A stretch of 64,000 bases of DNA from an uncultured Methylopila sp. (GCA_902168115.1 CABHPB010000082.1:1-64000); one strand, 5' to 3'. Shown: positions 43,353 through 52,056, counted from the first letter of the stretch. The notes: generated from the sequence alone by a model not told the origin. A program made the numbers and translations.

Positions 43353-44483
43353 ATGCGGCTCGCACGCTACATGAGCGTCACGCTGGTGAAGCTCGCGCTC
43401 GTCGCGACGCTGATCCTCGCCTTCATCGCCGAGGTCCTCGACCTGGTCGACAACGCCGGCGACATCATCGACGCGGGCGAAGGCGTCGGAGGCATCCTGC
43501 TCTATGCTGGGCTTCGCATGCCGATCCTGCTGGTCCACGCGATGCCGCTCGGCGCGCTGATCGGCGCGCTGCTGACGCTCGCTTTGCTCGCCCGCAACAG
43601 CGAAATCTCGGCGATGCGCTCGGCCGGGCGGGGCATGTTCAACCTGTTCGTCGCGATGCTGCCGGGCGCCTTCGTGCTCGTCGTGCTGCATTCGACGCTG
43701 ATCGACGTCGTCGCGCCGCGCGCCCAGGCCAAGCTCGCGATCCAGATCACGCAGCGGCTCGAGGCCAAGCAGGACGGCGTGCGCGACCTCAAGACCACGC
43801 GCCTGCGGGTCGGCGAGGACATCGTCACCTTCGACCGGGTGAGCGACAAGGGCCGCCGGCTGAAGAACGTGCGCATCTACGACCGCGGCTCCGACAAGAT
43901 CGTCACCGCCCGCACCGTCGCCCAGGAGGCGCGCTGGCGCGACGGCAAATGGACGCTGACGGGGGCCGAGAAGGTATCCTGGGCGAAGGACACGATGAAC
44001 CAGAAGACGGTCGCGGACGGCGTCTGGGACACGACGATGACGCCCGACGACGTGCTCGGCGCGCTGAGCCCCGAAAGCCGCATCTCGCTGGATTCGGCGC
44101 GCAAGGTGCTCGCCGGGGAGCAGACCCCGAACGCGCCGCTGCCGTTCTACCAGACGCTCGTGGAGCGGGTGTACGCCATGCCGCTCGGACTGATCGTGAT
44201 GGTGCTGCTCGCCATGCCGGCGGCGCTCGTGAACTGGCGCGACGTCCGCTCCTCGCGGCACATGGCGTTCGCCCTCGTCGCCGGCCTCGGCTTCCTGTTG
44301 ACGGACGGCGTCCTGACGACGCTCGGGCTGACCGGCGTGGTGGCGCCCATGTTCGGCGCGTGGGCCGGGGTGGTGGCTTTCACCGTCATCGGGATACTGC
44401 GCGTCATGCAGATCGACGCCGGATGGTCGACGCGCAGGATCGGTCGGCGCGAGCGGAAGCGACTTGCGGAGGCCGGCGCGTGA
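43353..44483 (+). CDS. LptG-like permease (YjgP/YjgQ family)
   Basis: The 376-residue partner of the preceding protein has the same six-helix plus periplasmic jellyroll plan. LARYMSVTLVKLALVATLILAFIAEVLD opens it, LLARNSEISAMRSAG is the coupling-helix region expected to dock on LptB, and YAMPLGLIVMVLLAMPAALVNWR and FLLTDGVL follow. It begins one base after the LptF-like stop and its own stop overlaps the N-acyltransferase start (GTGA), so transport and ceramide-forming genes are coupled. A dedicated lipid export role is inferred from this arrangement. Confidence 0.88.
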   Translation: MRLARYMSVTLVKLALVATLILAFIAEVLDLVDNAGDIIDAGEGVGGILLYAGLRMPILLVHAMPLGALIGALLTLALLARNSEISAMRSAGRGMFNLFVAMLPGAFVLVVLHSTLIDVVAPRAQAKLAIQITQRLEAKQDGVRDLKTTRLRVGEDIVTFDRVSDKGRRLKNVRIYDRGSDKIVTARTVAQEARWRDGKWTLTGAEKVSWAKDTMNQKTVADGVWDTTMTPDDVLGALSPESRISLDSARKVLAGEQTPNAPLPFYQTLVERVYAMPLGLIVMVLLAMPAALVNWRDVRSSRHMAFALVAGLGFLLTDGVLTTLGLTGVVAPMFGAWAGVVAFTVIGILRVMQIDAGWSTRRIGRRERKRLAEAGA

Positions 44484-45598
44484 GCGGCATCGAAATCAGA
44501 CCCGTCCAGTCCTCGCGCGAGCTGGACGAGTTCATCACTCTGCCGAAGGCGCTGCACGCGGGCGATCCGGCCTTCATCGCGCCGCTCAGGCTCGAGCGTC
44601 GCCAGGCGCTCTCGGCCAAGCATAATCCGCTGCTTCGGAAGATCGAGGCGCGGTTCTGGACGGCGCGTCGGAACGGCCAGCCGGTCGGGCGCATCAGCGC
44701 GCAGGCCGATCCGCGGCAGGGCGAGATCGGACTGTTCGGCTTCGTCGCCGCGCAGGACGACCCTGAGGTCTTCCACGCGCTGTTCCGCACCGCCGAGCGC
44801 TGGCTCGCGAGCCGCGGAAAGACCGAGGCGCAGGGTCCGTTCCACCTCAACATCAACGAGGAGACCGGCGTGCTGGTCGACGGCTTCAAGACGCCGCCGA
44901 TGCTGTTGATGCCGCACGATCTGCCTTACGTCGCCGGCCGCATCGAGGCCGAGGGCTACGTCAAGGCGATGGACATGTTCGCCTACCTGCACGACACGCA
45001 GGTGCCGTTCCCGAAGTCGATCGACCGCCTGCTGAAGCGGCCGAAGCCGGCGAACGTCGTGATCCGCCACATGGACTGGTCGCGCTACGACGACGAAATC
45101 CGGACGGTCGTCGACATCTTCAACGACGCCTGGTCGGAGAACTGGGGCTTCATGCCGTTCGGCGAGGACGACCTCGCGCATATGGCGAAGTCGATGAAGC
45201 TGCTGCTCGACGAGAAGCTGCTGTGGTTCGTCGAGGTGGACGGAAGGCCGGCGGCCTTCGGCCTGTCGCTGCCGAACCTGAACGAGATGATCCGCGATCT
45301 CGACGGCGAGCTCTTTCCGCTCGGCTGGGCGAAGCTCCTGCTGCGGCTGAAGCGGCGCTCCTACACCTCGGGCCGCATCCCGCTGATGGGCGTGCGCAAG
45401 GAGCACCACAAGAGCTATCTCGGCCAGCTCCTCCCGCTCTACATCTTCGAGAAGTTCCGCGAGGAGGGGCGCGCCCGCAACGTGCGGCACGTCGAGATGT
45501 CGTGGGTGCTCGAGACCAACAAGCCGATGCGCCATTTCGGGGAAGCGCTCGGCTCGGCCTACAAGACCTACAGGGTCTATTCCAAGAAGATCGCCTGA
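44480..45598 (+). CDS. GNAT-type N-acyltransferase (bacterial ceramide synthase candidate)
   Basis: The 372-residue cytoplasmic protein has two GNAT-like halves; IRPVQSSRELDEFITLPKALHAGDPAFIAPL at the N terminus and GPFHLNINEETGVLVDGF in the middle are typical of the family that includes the Caulobacter ceramide synthase, which N-acylates the sphingoid base with an acyl-CoA. The C-terminal part contains SYLGQLLPLYIFEKFREEGRA and VEMSWVLETNKPM. It starts with GTG 44480 overlapping the LptG-like stop and is followed with TGATG overlap by a nucleotidyltransferase. Assignment as ceramide synthase rests on remembered family resemblance plus locus content. Confidence 0.8.
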   Translation: MSGIEIRPVQSSRELDEFITLPKALHAGDPAFIAPLRLERRQALSAKHNPLLRKIEARFWTARRNGQPVGRISAQADPRQGEIGLFGFVAAQDDPEVFHALFRTAERWLASRGKTEAQGPFHLNINEETGVLVDGFKTPPMLLMPHDLPYVAGRIEAEGYVKAMDMFAYLHDTQVPFPKSIDRLLKRPKPANVVIRHMDWSRYDDEIRTVVDIFNDAWSENWGFMPFGEDDLAHMAKSMKLLLDEKLLWFVEVDGRPAAFGLSLPNLNEMIRDLDGELFPLGWAKLLLRLKRRSYTSGRIPLMGVRKEHHKSYLGQLLPLYIFEKFREEGRARNVRHVEMSWVLETNKPMRHFGEALGSAYKTYRVYSKKIA

Positions 45599-46344
45599 TG
45601 ACTTCCGCCCTCATTCTGGCCGGCGTGCGCAAGGGCGGCGACAAGCTCGCCGCTTTCGCGGGGGTCGAGCACAAGGCGCTGATCCCGATCGGCGGCCGCA
45701 CCATGATCGAGCGCGTGATCGCCGCGCTGCGCGCCAGCGGCCGGATCGACCGCATCCTCGTCTCGGTCAACCGCCCGAAGGCGCTGCAGGATCTCGACGT
45801 CGAGGTCATCAAGTCCGCCGACACGCTGAGCGAGAGCGTCGTGGAAGGCGTGACCGCGCTCGGGACGCCGGCGCTGGTCACCACCGCCGACCACGCGCTG
45901 CTGGAACCCGAATGGGTGCGCTATTTCCTCGACAACCTCCCCGACGTGCAGGTCGCCGCCGGCATCGCCCGCTCCGAGGTGGTGATGGGCGAGACGCCCG
46001 ACACCAAGCGCACCTTCCTCAAGCTCGCGGACGGCTCTTTCTCGGGCTGCAACCTGTTCTACCTGCGGGACATGGACTCGCTCCGCGGCGTCGAGCTTTG
46101 GCGGGAGTTCGAGGCGCTGAGGAAGCGCCCTCTCAAGATGCTGCAGAAGCTGGGGCCGCGCGCGATCCTCGCGGCCGCGACCGGCCGCCTGACGACGGAC
46201 CGCGTGGCGGCCGAGGTCCAGCGCCTGTCCGGCGGGCTGACGGCCGGCAAGGTCGTCATGCCCTTCGGCCGCGCCGCGATCGACGTCGACAAGCCGGAAG
46301 ACCTCATTTTGGTGCGCAGGCTGGTGGGCGACACGGCGGCGTGA
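45598..46344 (+). CDS. NTP transferase (MobA/IspD-like nucleotidyltransferase)
   Basis: The 248-residue single-domain nucleotidyltransferase has ALILAGVRKGGDKLAAFAGVEHKALIPIGGRTMIERV at the N terminus (nucleotide-binding loop and Lys), VTTADHALLEPEW with the catalytic Asp where relatives have D-x-P, and DVDKPEDLILVRRL at the C terminus. It should couple an NTP to a phospho-alcohol or sugar phosphate. Being the last gene of the LptFG/N-acyltransferase operon, it may supply the CDP donor used by the phosphotransferase at 40420. The stop is 12 bases from the convergent ligase gene. Confidence 0.82.
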   Translation: MTSALILAGVRKGGDKLAAFAGVEHKALIPIGGRTMIERVIAALRASGRIDRILVSVNRPKALQDLDVEVIKSADTLSESVVEGVTALGTPALVTTADHALLEPEWVRYFLDNLPDVQVAAGIARSEVVMGETPDTKRTFLKLADGSFSGCNLFYLRDMDSLRGVELWREFEALRKRPLKMLQKLGPRAILAAATGRLTTDRVAAEVQRLSGGLTAGKVVMPFGRAAIDVDKPEDLILVRRLVGDTAA

Positions 46345-46356
46345 GCCCGCGTCGCG

Positions 46357-48000
46357 CTAGGCGATCTCACGCTCCGCGATCAGCTTTTCCAGACTCTCAA
46401 GCCGGTCCGCCTCGGCGGTCGGCTTGTCCCAGCGGATGCGCGAGACGCGCGGGAAGCGCATGGCGACGCCCGACTTGTGCCGCGCCGAGCGCGCGATGCC
46501 CTCGAAGGCGATCTCCAGCACGAGCCCCTGATCCTCGGTGTGGACGACCTCCCGCACCGGGCCGAACCGGTTGGTCGTGTTGCGCCTGACGAACCGGTCG
46601 AGCTCGGCGAGCTCCTCGTCGGTGAAGCCGAAATAGGCTTTTCCGACCGGCACCAGTTCCTGCCCCTCCCCGGCCTCGCGCCAGACGCCGAAGGTGTAGT
46701 CCGAATAGAAGGACGAGCGGCGGCCATGGCCGCGCTGGGCGTACATCAGCACGGCGTCGACCGTCATCGGGTCGTGCTTCCACTTGAACCAGAGCCCCTT
46801 GGGCCGGCCGACGACATAGGGGCTGTCGCGGCGCTTCACCATCAGCCCCTCGACGGCCGCAGCGTCGTCGCCGGCGCCGGCGGAAGCCGGGTCGAGCCGG
46901 GCGGCGGCGAGGCCGTCCCAGTCGTCGAAGGCGACGAGCGGCGAGATGTCCACGACGTGATTGGCCTCGCGCGCGACGAAGGCCTCGAGGCGCTTGCGCC
47001 GCTCGCTGAACGGAAGCTCGCGCAGATCTTCCCCGCCCTCGAACAGCAGGTCATAGGCCCGGATGTGCGCCGGAAACTCGGCGAGCAGTTTTGGCGTCAC
47101 GCTCTTCCGGTTGAGCCGCTGCTGCAGCACGTTGAACGTCTGCACCCGCCCCTCGCGCAGGATCAGCAGCTCGCCGTCGATCGCCCCGTCGAAAGTCAGC
47201 GCCTCGACGAGGTCGGGGAACGCTTCGGAGACGTCCTCGCCGGACCGGCTCCAGAGCCGCGCGACATGCTTGCCCTCGCCGTCGGTACCGGCCGAGGCCT
47301 GGACGCGGATGCCGTCCCACTTCCATTCGGCGGCGAACTCCTTCGGGTCGAACGCCCGGAAGTTCGCATCCTCGAGCGGATGGGCGAGCATCGGCGGCCG
47401 GAACGGCGCCGGGTCCTCCGCGAACGGCTTTTCGCCGCGCCCCTCGACCCAGGCGAACAGGTCTTCGTAGGGAGGCTCCAGCCCCGGCCAGACCAGCTCG
47501 ACGTCGTCGGGCTTCACCTCGGCGCCGAGGGCCGCGACGGCGGTCTTCGCCAGGCGCGCGGAGGCGCCGATGCGCAGGGAGCCGGTGATCAGCTTGAGCA
47601 GCGCCCAGCGCCCGGTCTCGTCGAGCGCGTCGAGCCAAGTCTCCAGCCGCTTCGGCAGGTCGAGCTTGGCGGTGGTCGCCAGCCCGTCGACGATCTCGGA
47701 CAGCGGCGGCGTCCGGTTGGCGCGGGGTTCGCCCGGCCACATCAGAGCGACCGTCTCCGCAAGGTCGCCGACGAAGTCGTAGGAGAGGTCGAACAGGACC
47801 GGGTCGGTCCGCTCCATGATGAGGCCGCGGATCAGGCCGGATTTGGCGTGCCGGAACTTCAGCGCCCCGGTCAGCGCCGCGAGCGCCCAGCCGCGCTCGG
47901 GGTCGGGCGTCTCCCGAAAATAGTCCGCGATCAGCCGGATCTTGGCGTTGCGCCGCGGCTCGTAGGACAGGCGGTCGAGCAGGAAGGCGAAGCGGTTCAT
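46357..48000 (-). CDS. ATP-dependent DNA ligase of the ligase-associated repair island
   Basis: The 547-residue enzyme has the nucleotidyl-transfer lysine K227 in the KWDG motif, an N-terminal DNA-binding domain (1-200), motif III in DGELLIL, motif IV near AVEGLMVKRRDSPY, and the OB fold with LWFKWKHD (motif V). It seals nicks using ATP. This clade travels with an exonuclease, an Lhr-like helicase and the PdeM phosphoesterase, all present here. The start overlaps the exonuclease stop (ATGA); frames extending upstream of 48000 are shadows. It is not a LigD and no Ku gene is in the window. Confidence 0.94.
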   Translation of the reverse strand: MNRFAFLLDRLSYEPRRNAKIRLIADYFRETPDPERGWALAALTGALKFRHAKSGLIRGLIMERTDPVLFDLSYDFVGDLAETVALMWPGEPRANRTPPLSEIVDGLATTAKLDLPKRLETWLDALDETGRWALLKLITGSLRIGASARLAKTAVAALGAEVKPDDVELVWPGLEPPYEDLFAWVEGRGEKPFAEDPAPFRPPMLAHPLEDANFRAFDPKEFAAEWKWDGIRVQASAGTDGEGKHVARLWSRSGEDVSEAFPDLVEALTFDGAIDGELLILREGRVQTFNVLQQRLNRKSVTPKLLAEFPAHIRAYDLLFEGGEDLRELPFSERRKRLEAFVAREANHVVDISPLVAFDDWDGLAAARLDPASAGAGDDAAAVEGLMVKRRDSPYVVGRPKGLWFKWKHDPMTVDAVLMYAQRGHGRRSSFYSDYTFGVWREAGEGQELVPVGKAYFGFTDEELAELDRFVRRNTTNRFGPVREVVHTEDQGLVLEIAFEGIARSARHKSGVAMRFPRVSRIRWDKPTAEADRLESLEKLIAEREIA

Positions 48001-49037
48001 GAGGACGGCGCGTCCTCTTCCCCGGCGCTTTCCCCCTCGCCCTCGTCGCCATAACCCACCAGCCGAAGCGGACGCGCCTTGAGGCCCGACGTCCCGCACC
48101 AGTGGACCAGCGCATCCTCCTCGCCATGCGTGACCCAGATCTCGCCGGCGCCCGTGTCGACGATCGTGCGGCGGAGCTCGTCCCAGTCGGCGTGGTCGGA
48201 GACGACGAGCGGCAGCTCCACCCCGCCCTGTCGCGCCCGCGCCCTCACCCTCAGCCATCCGGACGCCGCGACCGCCACAGGATCAGGAAACTTGCGCGCC
48301 CACAGCTCGCGGAGCGCCGAGGGCGGGCAGATCACGATCGCGCCCGCGAGCTTGGGCCGCTCGGCGGCGGCGACCTGGATCGTCTCGCCGACGTCGACGC
48401 CGAGCGCGCGATAGGCCTCGGTGACCCGCACCATCGCGCCGTGCAGATGGATGGGCTCGTCCCAGCCGGCCTGCCGCAGCAGCAGCATCAACCGCTGCGC
48501 CTTGCCGAGCGAATAGGCCCCGACGAGATGGGCCCGCTCGGGAAACAGTTTTACGCTGTCGAGCAGTTTTTCGACCTCGGCGGCCGGATCGGGATGGCGG
48601 AACACCGGTAGTCCGAAGGTCGCCTCGGTCACGAAAAGATCACAGGGCACGACCTCGAAGGGCGCGCAGGTCGGATCGGGCGCGCGCTTGTAGTCGCCGG
48701 AGACCACCGCCCGGAACCCCTTCCATTCGAGCAGGATTTGCGCCGAACCGAGCACGTGGCCCGCGGGGTGGAAGCTGACCGCGACGTCCCCGACCTTCTG
48801 GCGTTCGCCATAAGGCGACGGCTGGCGGGACCGGCAAAACTCCTCGCCGTAGCGCGCGGCCATGATGGCGATCGTCTCCGGCGTCGCCATCACCGCGGCG
48901 TTGCCGGGGCGAGCGTGGTCGGCGTGGCCGTGCGTGACCAACGCGCGGTCGACCGGCCGGAGCGGATCGATGAAGGCGTCGGCCGGCGGGCAGTAGAGGC
49001 CCTTGGGCGTGGGGATCAGGAGGTCTTCGGGGCGCAT
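47997..49037 (-). CDS. Ligase-associated exonuclease (metallo-beta-lactamase fold)
   Basis: The 346-residue protein of the metallo-beta-lactamase/beta-CASP superfamily has THGHADHARPG as the metal-binding HxHxDH motif, FHPAGHVLGSAQI, a VSGDYKRAPD strand with the bridging Asp, and a late SDHADWDEL motif. It is the exonuclease (TIGR04122-type) of the ligase-associated DNA damage response and should process DNA 3' or 5' ends for the co-transcribed ligase. ATG 49037 gives a normal length. The C-terminal tail is acidic (GDEGEGESAGEED). The gene is divergent from the helicase across a repeat. Confidence 0.93.
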   Translation of the reverse strand: MRPEDLLIPTPKGLYCPPADAFIDPLRPVDRALVTHGHADHARPGNAAVMATPETIAIMAARYGEEFCRSRQPSPYGERQKVGDVAVSFHPAGHVLGSAQILLEWKGFRAVVSGDYKRAPDPTCAPFEVVPCDLFVTEATFGLPVFRHPDPAAEVEKLLDSVKLFPERAHLVGAYSLGKAQRLMLLLRQAGWDEPIHLHGAMVRVTEAYRALGVDVGETIQVAAAERPKLAGAIVICPPSALRELWARKFPDPVAVAASGWLRVRARARQGGVELPLVVSDHADWDELRRTIVDTGAGEIWVTHGEEDALVHWCGTSGLKARPLRLVGYGDEGEGESAGEEDAPSS

Positions 49038-49117
49038 CTGGTTTCAAGATAAGGGGCTCAGCAGCGAGGAACAGGCGGCGCGCTCGACAGCATGAAGCGA
49101 TCAGAATGAGACTCGTC

Positions 49118-49197
49118 ATGGTCCGGCTTGACCGGACCATCCACGCGGGCCGTCGAGCTCGACGCGAAACGTGGGTCCTCCGGTCAAGCCGGAGGAC
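49118..49197. repeat. Nested palindromic repeat element
   Basis: The element contains two hairpins, ATGGTCCGG-CTTGA-CCGGACCAT (49118-49140) and GTCCTCCGG-TCAAG-CCGGAGGAC (49175-49197). Between them CCACG (49141-49145) pairs with CGTGG (49170-49174), and GTCGAGCTCGAC (49152-49163) is a perfect central palindrome. The whole unit is roughly self-complementary. It belongs to the GTCATGGCCGGGCTTGACCCGGCCAT-like class frequent in Hyphomicrobiales and sits in the divergent promoter space of the exonuclease and helicase. Confidence 0.8.
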
Positions 49198-49254
49198 GAC
49201 GGCGAGGTTCGCGCAGGCGCTTTGAACAGCAGCGCGCACGCCTATCTCAACAGT

Positions 49255-51816
49255 GTGCTTTCACCCGGCTCCCCTTCCGTCGCCGCCCTCCCCGATCGCT
49301 TCGCCGACTGGTTCGCGGGACGCGGCTGGACGCCGAGGCCGCATCAGCTCGCTCTGCTCGCCCATGCGCGGGACAAGCGCGACGCGCTGCTGATTGCGCC
49401 GACCGGCGCCGGCAAGACGCTGGCCGGCTTCCTGCCGAGCCTGATCGAGCTTGCCGAGGCTCAGGAGACCGGCGAGGGACTGCACACCATCTATGTGTCG
49501 CCCCTGAAGGCGCTCGCCGTCGACGTCGCCCGCAACCTGACGGCGCCGGTCGAGGAGATGGGTCTGCCGATCCGGATCGAGGGCCGCACCGGCGACACGC
49601 CGGCCGGGCGGCGCAAGCGGCAGAAGCAGCGTCCGCCCGACATGCTGCTGACGACGCCCGAACAGCTCGCGCTGCTGATCGGCGATCCGGGCGCGGGACG
49701 GCTGTTCGAGACGGTGCGGCGCGTCGTCGTCGACGAACTGCACGCGCTGGCGCCGACCAAGCGCGGCGACCAGCTCGCGCTGGCGCTGGCCCGCATCCGC
49801 GCGCTCGCGCCGGAGCTCGTGACCGTCGGCCTGTCGGCGACGGTGCGCGCGCCCGCGGAACTCCGGCGGTGGCTGGTCGATCCGCGCCGCGGCGCGCCGC
49901 TCGCCGAGCTCGTCGAGATCACCGGCGGCGCGGCGCCGGACATCTCCGTGCACGAGACGGACGAGCGGCTGCCCTGGTCTGGCCATGGCGGGCGGCACGC
50001 CATGGCCGAGATCTACGAGGCGATCCGGCGCCACAAGACGACGCTGATCTTCGCCAACACCCGCGCGCAGGCGGAACTCACCTTCCAGGAGCTCTGGCGG
50101 ATCAACGAGGACACGCTGCCGATCGCGCTCCATCACGGCTCGCTCGACGTCGGCCAGCGCCGCAAGGTCGAGGCGGCGATGGCGGAGGGGCGGCTGAAGG
50201 CGATCGTCGCGACCTCGACGCTCGACCTCGGCATCGACTGGGGCGACGTCGACCTCGTCGTCCACATGGGCTCACCCAAGGGCGCCTCTCGCCTGCTGCA
50301 GCGGACCGGAAGGGCAAATCACCGGCTCGACGAGCCGTCGAAGGCGATCATCGTGCCGGCGAACCGCTTCGAGGTGCTCGAATGCGAGGCCGCGCGCGAC
50401 GCGGCGCTCGACGGCGAGCAAGACGCGGAAGCGACGAAGCCCGGCGGCCTCGACGTGCTCGCCCAGCACGTGCTCGGCGTCGCCTGCGGGACGCCGTTCG
50501 ACGAGGACGCGCTGTTCGAGGAGGTGACCTCGACCGCGCCCTACGAGGGCCTCGACCGCGAGACCTTCGGCGACGTCGTCCAGTTCGTCGCGACCGGCGG
50601 CTACGTACTGAAGAGCTACGACCGGTTCGCCAAGATCCGCCGCAACGCGGATGGGCTGTGGCGGGTCTCGAACCCTGCGATCGCGCAGGCCTGGCGCATG
50701 AACGTCGGCACCATCATCGAGGCCTCGACCCTGAAGGTGAAGATGGGGCGGGTGCGCCGCACGGCCGCCGGCGCGGTCAACCCGGCGGGCTACGGCGGCC
50801 GGGTGATCGGCGAGATCGAGGAGTATTTCGTCGAGACCATGACGCCGGGCGACACCTTCATGTTCGGCGGCGAGATCCTGAAATACGAGGCGCTGATCGA
50901 GAACGAGATCTACGTCTCGCGCTCGGCCTCGGAGGAGCCGAAGGTGCCGACCTATGTCGGCGGCCGCATGCCGCTGACGACCGGCGTCGCCGCCCGGGTG
51001 CGCGCCATCCTCGACGACCCCTCGCAATGGTCGCGCCTGCCGACGCAGACGCGCGAGTGGCTCGGCTTCCAACAGGAGCGGTCCGTGATCCCCGATCGCG
51101 CGCGGCTGCTGGTCGAGACATTTCCGAAAGCTGGCAAATATTTTCTCGTCGCCTACCCCTTCGAGGGCCGGCTCGCGCACCAGACGCTCGGCATGCTGCT
51201 GACGCGGCGGCTGGAGCGCGCCCACGCCCGGCCGCTCGGCTTCGTCGCCAGCGACCATGCGCTCGCGATCTGGGGTCTGTCGGACATGTCGGCGATGGTC
51301 GCCGGCGGACTGCTCTCGCTCGACGCCCTGTTCGACGAGGACATGCTCGGCGACGACCTCGAAGCCTGGCTCGCCGAGAGTTCGCTGATGAAGCGCACCT
51401 TCCGCAACTGCGCGATCATCGCAGGCCTCATCGAGCGCAACGTGATCGGCGCCAAGCGCAAGACCGGCCGGCAGGTCACCATGTCGACCGACCTGATCTA
51501 CGACGTGTTGCGCCGCCACGAGCCGGACCACGTGCTGCTGCGCGCGGCCTATGCCGACGCCGCGCGCGGCCTGATCGACCTCTGGCGCGTCGCGGATTTC
51601 CTGAAGCGCGTGAGGGACCACATCGAGCACCGCCCGCTCGACCGCGTCTCGCCGCTCGCGGTGCCGATCCTGCTCGAGGTCGGCCGCGAGCCGGTCTATG
51701 GCGCGGCGCAGGACGCGCTGCTGCGGGAGGCCGCCGAGACCCTCGTCGAAGAAGCGATGGGTCCCTTGCCGGGGACGAAAGGCGGCGGGCCGCCGGGCTT
51801 CCGGAGCTCGCGCTGA
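49255..51816 (+). CDS. Ligase-associated DEXH-box helicase (Lhr-like)
   Basis: The 853-residue superfamily 2 helicase has Walker A APTGAGKTLA, motif Ib TTPEQLALL, motif II VVVDELHAL (DELH), motif III LSATVR, motif IV FANTRAQAE, motif VI LLQRTGRANHR, then the Lhr winged-helix and C-terminal domains. It translocates 3' to 5' on single-stranded DNA in relatives and works with the ligase, exonuclease and PdeM. Start choice is uncertain: GTG 49171 lies in the repeat and would translate it, TTG 49222 and GTG 49255 follow. I use 49255 because it begins just before the conserved LPDRFADWF. Confidence 0.92.
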   Translation: MLSPGSPSVAALPDRFADWFAGRGWTPRPHQLALLAHARDKRDALLIAPTGAGKTLAGFLPSLIELAEAQETGEGLHTIYVSPLKALAVDVARNLTAPVEEMGLPIRIEGRTGDTPAGRRKRQKQRPPDMLLTTPEQLALLIGDPGAGRLFETVRRVVVDELHALAPTKRGDQLALALARIRALAPELVTVGLSATVRAPAELRRWLVDPRRGAPLAELVEITGGAAPDISVHETDERLPWSGHGGRHAMAEIYEAIRRHKTTLIFANTRAQAELTFQELWRINEDTLPIALHHGSLDVGQRRKVEAAMAEGRLKAIVATSTLDLGIDWGDVDLVVHMGSPKGASRLLQRTGRANHRLDEPSKAIIVPANRFEVLECEAARDAALDGEQDAEATKPGGLDVLAQHVLGVACGTPFDEDALFEEVTSTAPYEGLDRETFGDVVQFVATGGYVLKSYDRFAKIRRNADGLWRVSNPAIAQAWRMNVGTIIEASTLKVKMGRVRRTAAGAVNPAGYGGRVIGEIEEYFVETMTPGDTFMFGGEILKYEALIENEIYVSRSASEEPKVPTYVGGRMPLTTGVAARVRAILDDPSQWSRLPTQTREWLGFQQERSVIPDRARLLVETFPKAGKYFLVAYPFEGRLAHQTLGMLLTRRLERAHARPLGFVASDHALAIWGLSDMSAMVAGGLLSLDALFDEDMLGDDLEAWLAESSLMKRTFRNCAIIAGLIERNVIGAKRKTGRQVTMSTDLIYDVLRRHEPDHVLLRAAYADAARGLIDLWRVADFLKRVRDHIEHRPLDRVSPLAVPILLEVGREPVYGAAQDALLREAAETLVEEAMGPLPGTKGGGPPGFRSSR

Positions 51817-51893
51817 ATCCCGGGCGCGGCGATGCGCGGTCGCGCGACGGGCTCCTTCGCCCTATATGAGCGGCGTACAGAAGGAGTTCGAGT

Positions 51894-52040
51894 ATGGACC
51901 AGATCATACAGGAGGGCCGTGAGGCCTTTTCGTACGGCGTCGAGATGCGGCGCTGCCCCTATCGCGACGCCACCCGCCGCGACGCCTGGCTCAAGGGCTG
52001 GATCGAGGCGCGTCAGGCCTCCCGTCAGCCGGACCGGTAA
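51894..52040 (+). CDS. Ribosome modulation factor-like small protein (48 aa)
   Basis: The short frame has AAGGAG at 51880-51885, 8 bases before ATG. The peptide carries the Rmf pattern G-R-E-A-F-S-x-G, C-P-Y and R-x-A-W-L-x-G-W (positions 8-15, 21-23 and 28-36). Rmf binds and dimerises ribosomes in stationary phase or stress. It is slightly shorter than E. coli Rmf and rich in Arg. It sits between the helicase and PdeM genes in the same orientation, 78 bases after the helicase stop. It is easily missed because of its length. Confidence 0.85.
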   Translation: MDQIIQEGREAFSYGVEMRRCPYRDATRRDAWLKGWIEARQASRQPDR

Positions 52041-52056
52041 GCTTTCGAGCCTTTGC

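Noticed and set aside
49171-49254. GTG 49171 as the helicase start
   Set aside because: The resulting GPPVKPEDDG peptide is the translation of a dispersed repeat and is a common mis-annotation; homology starts near LPDRF.
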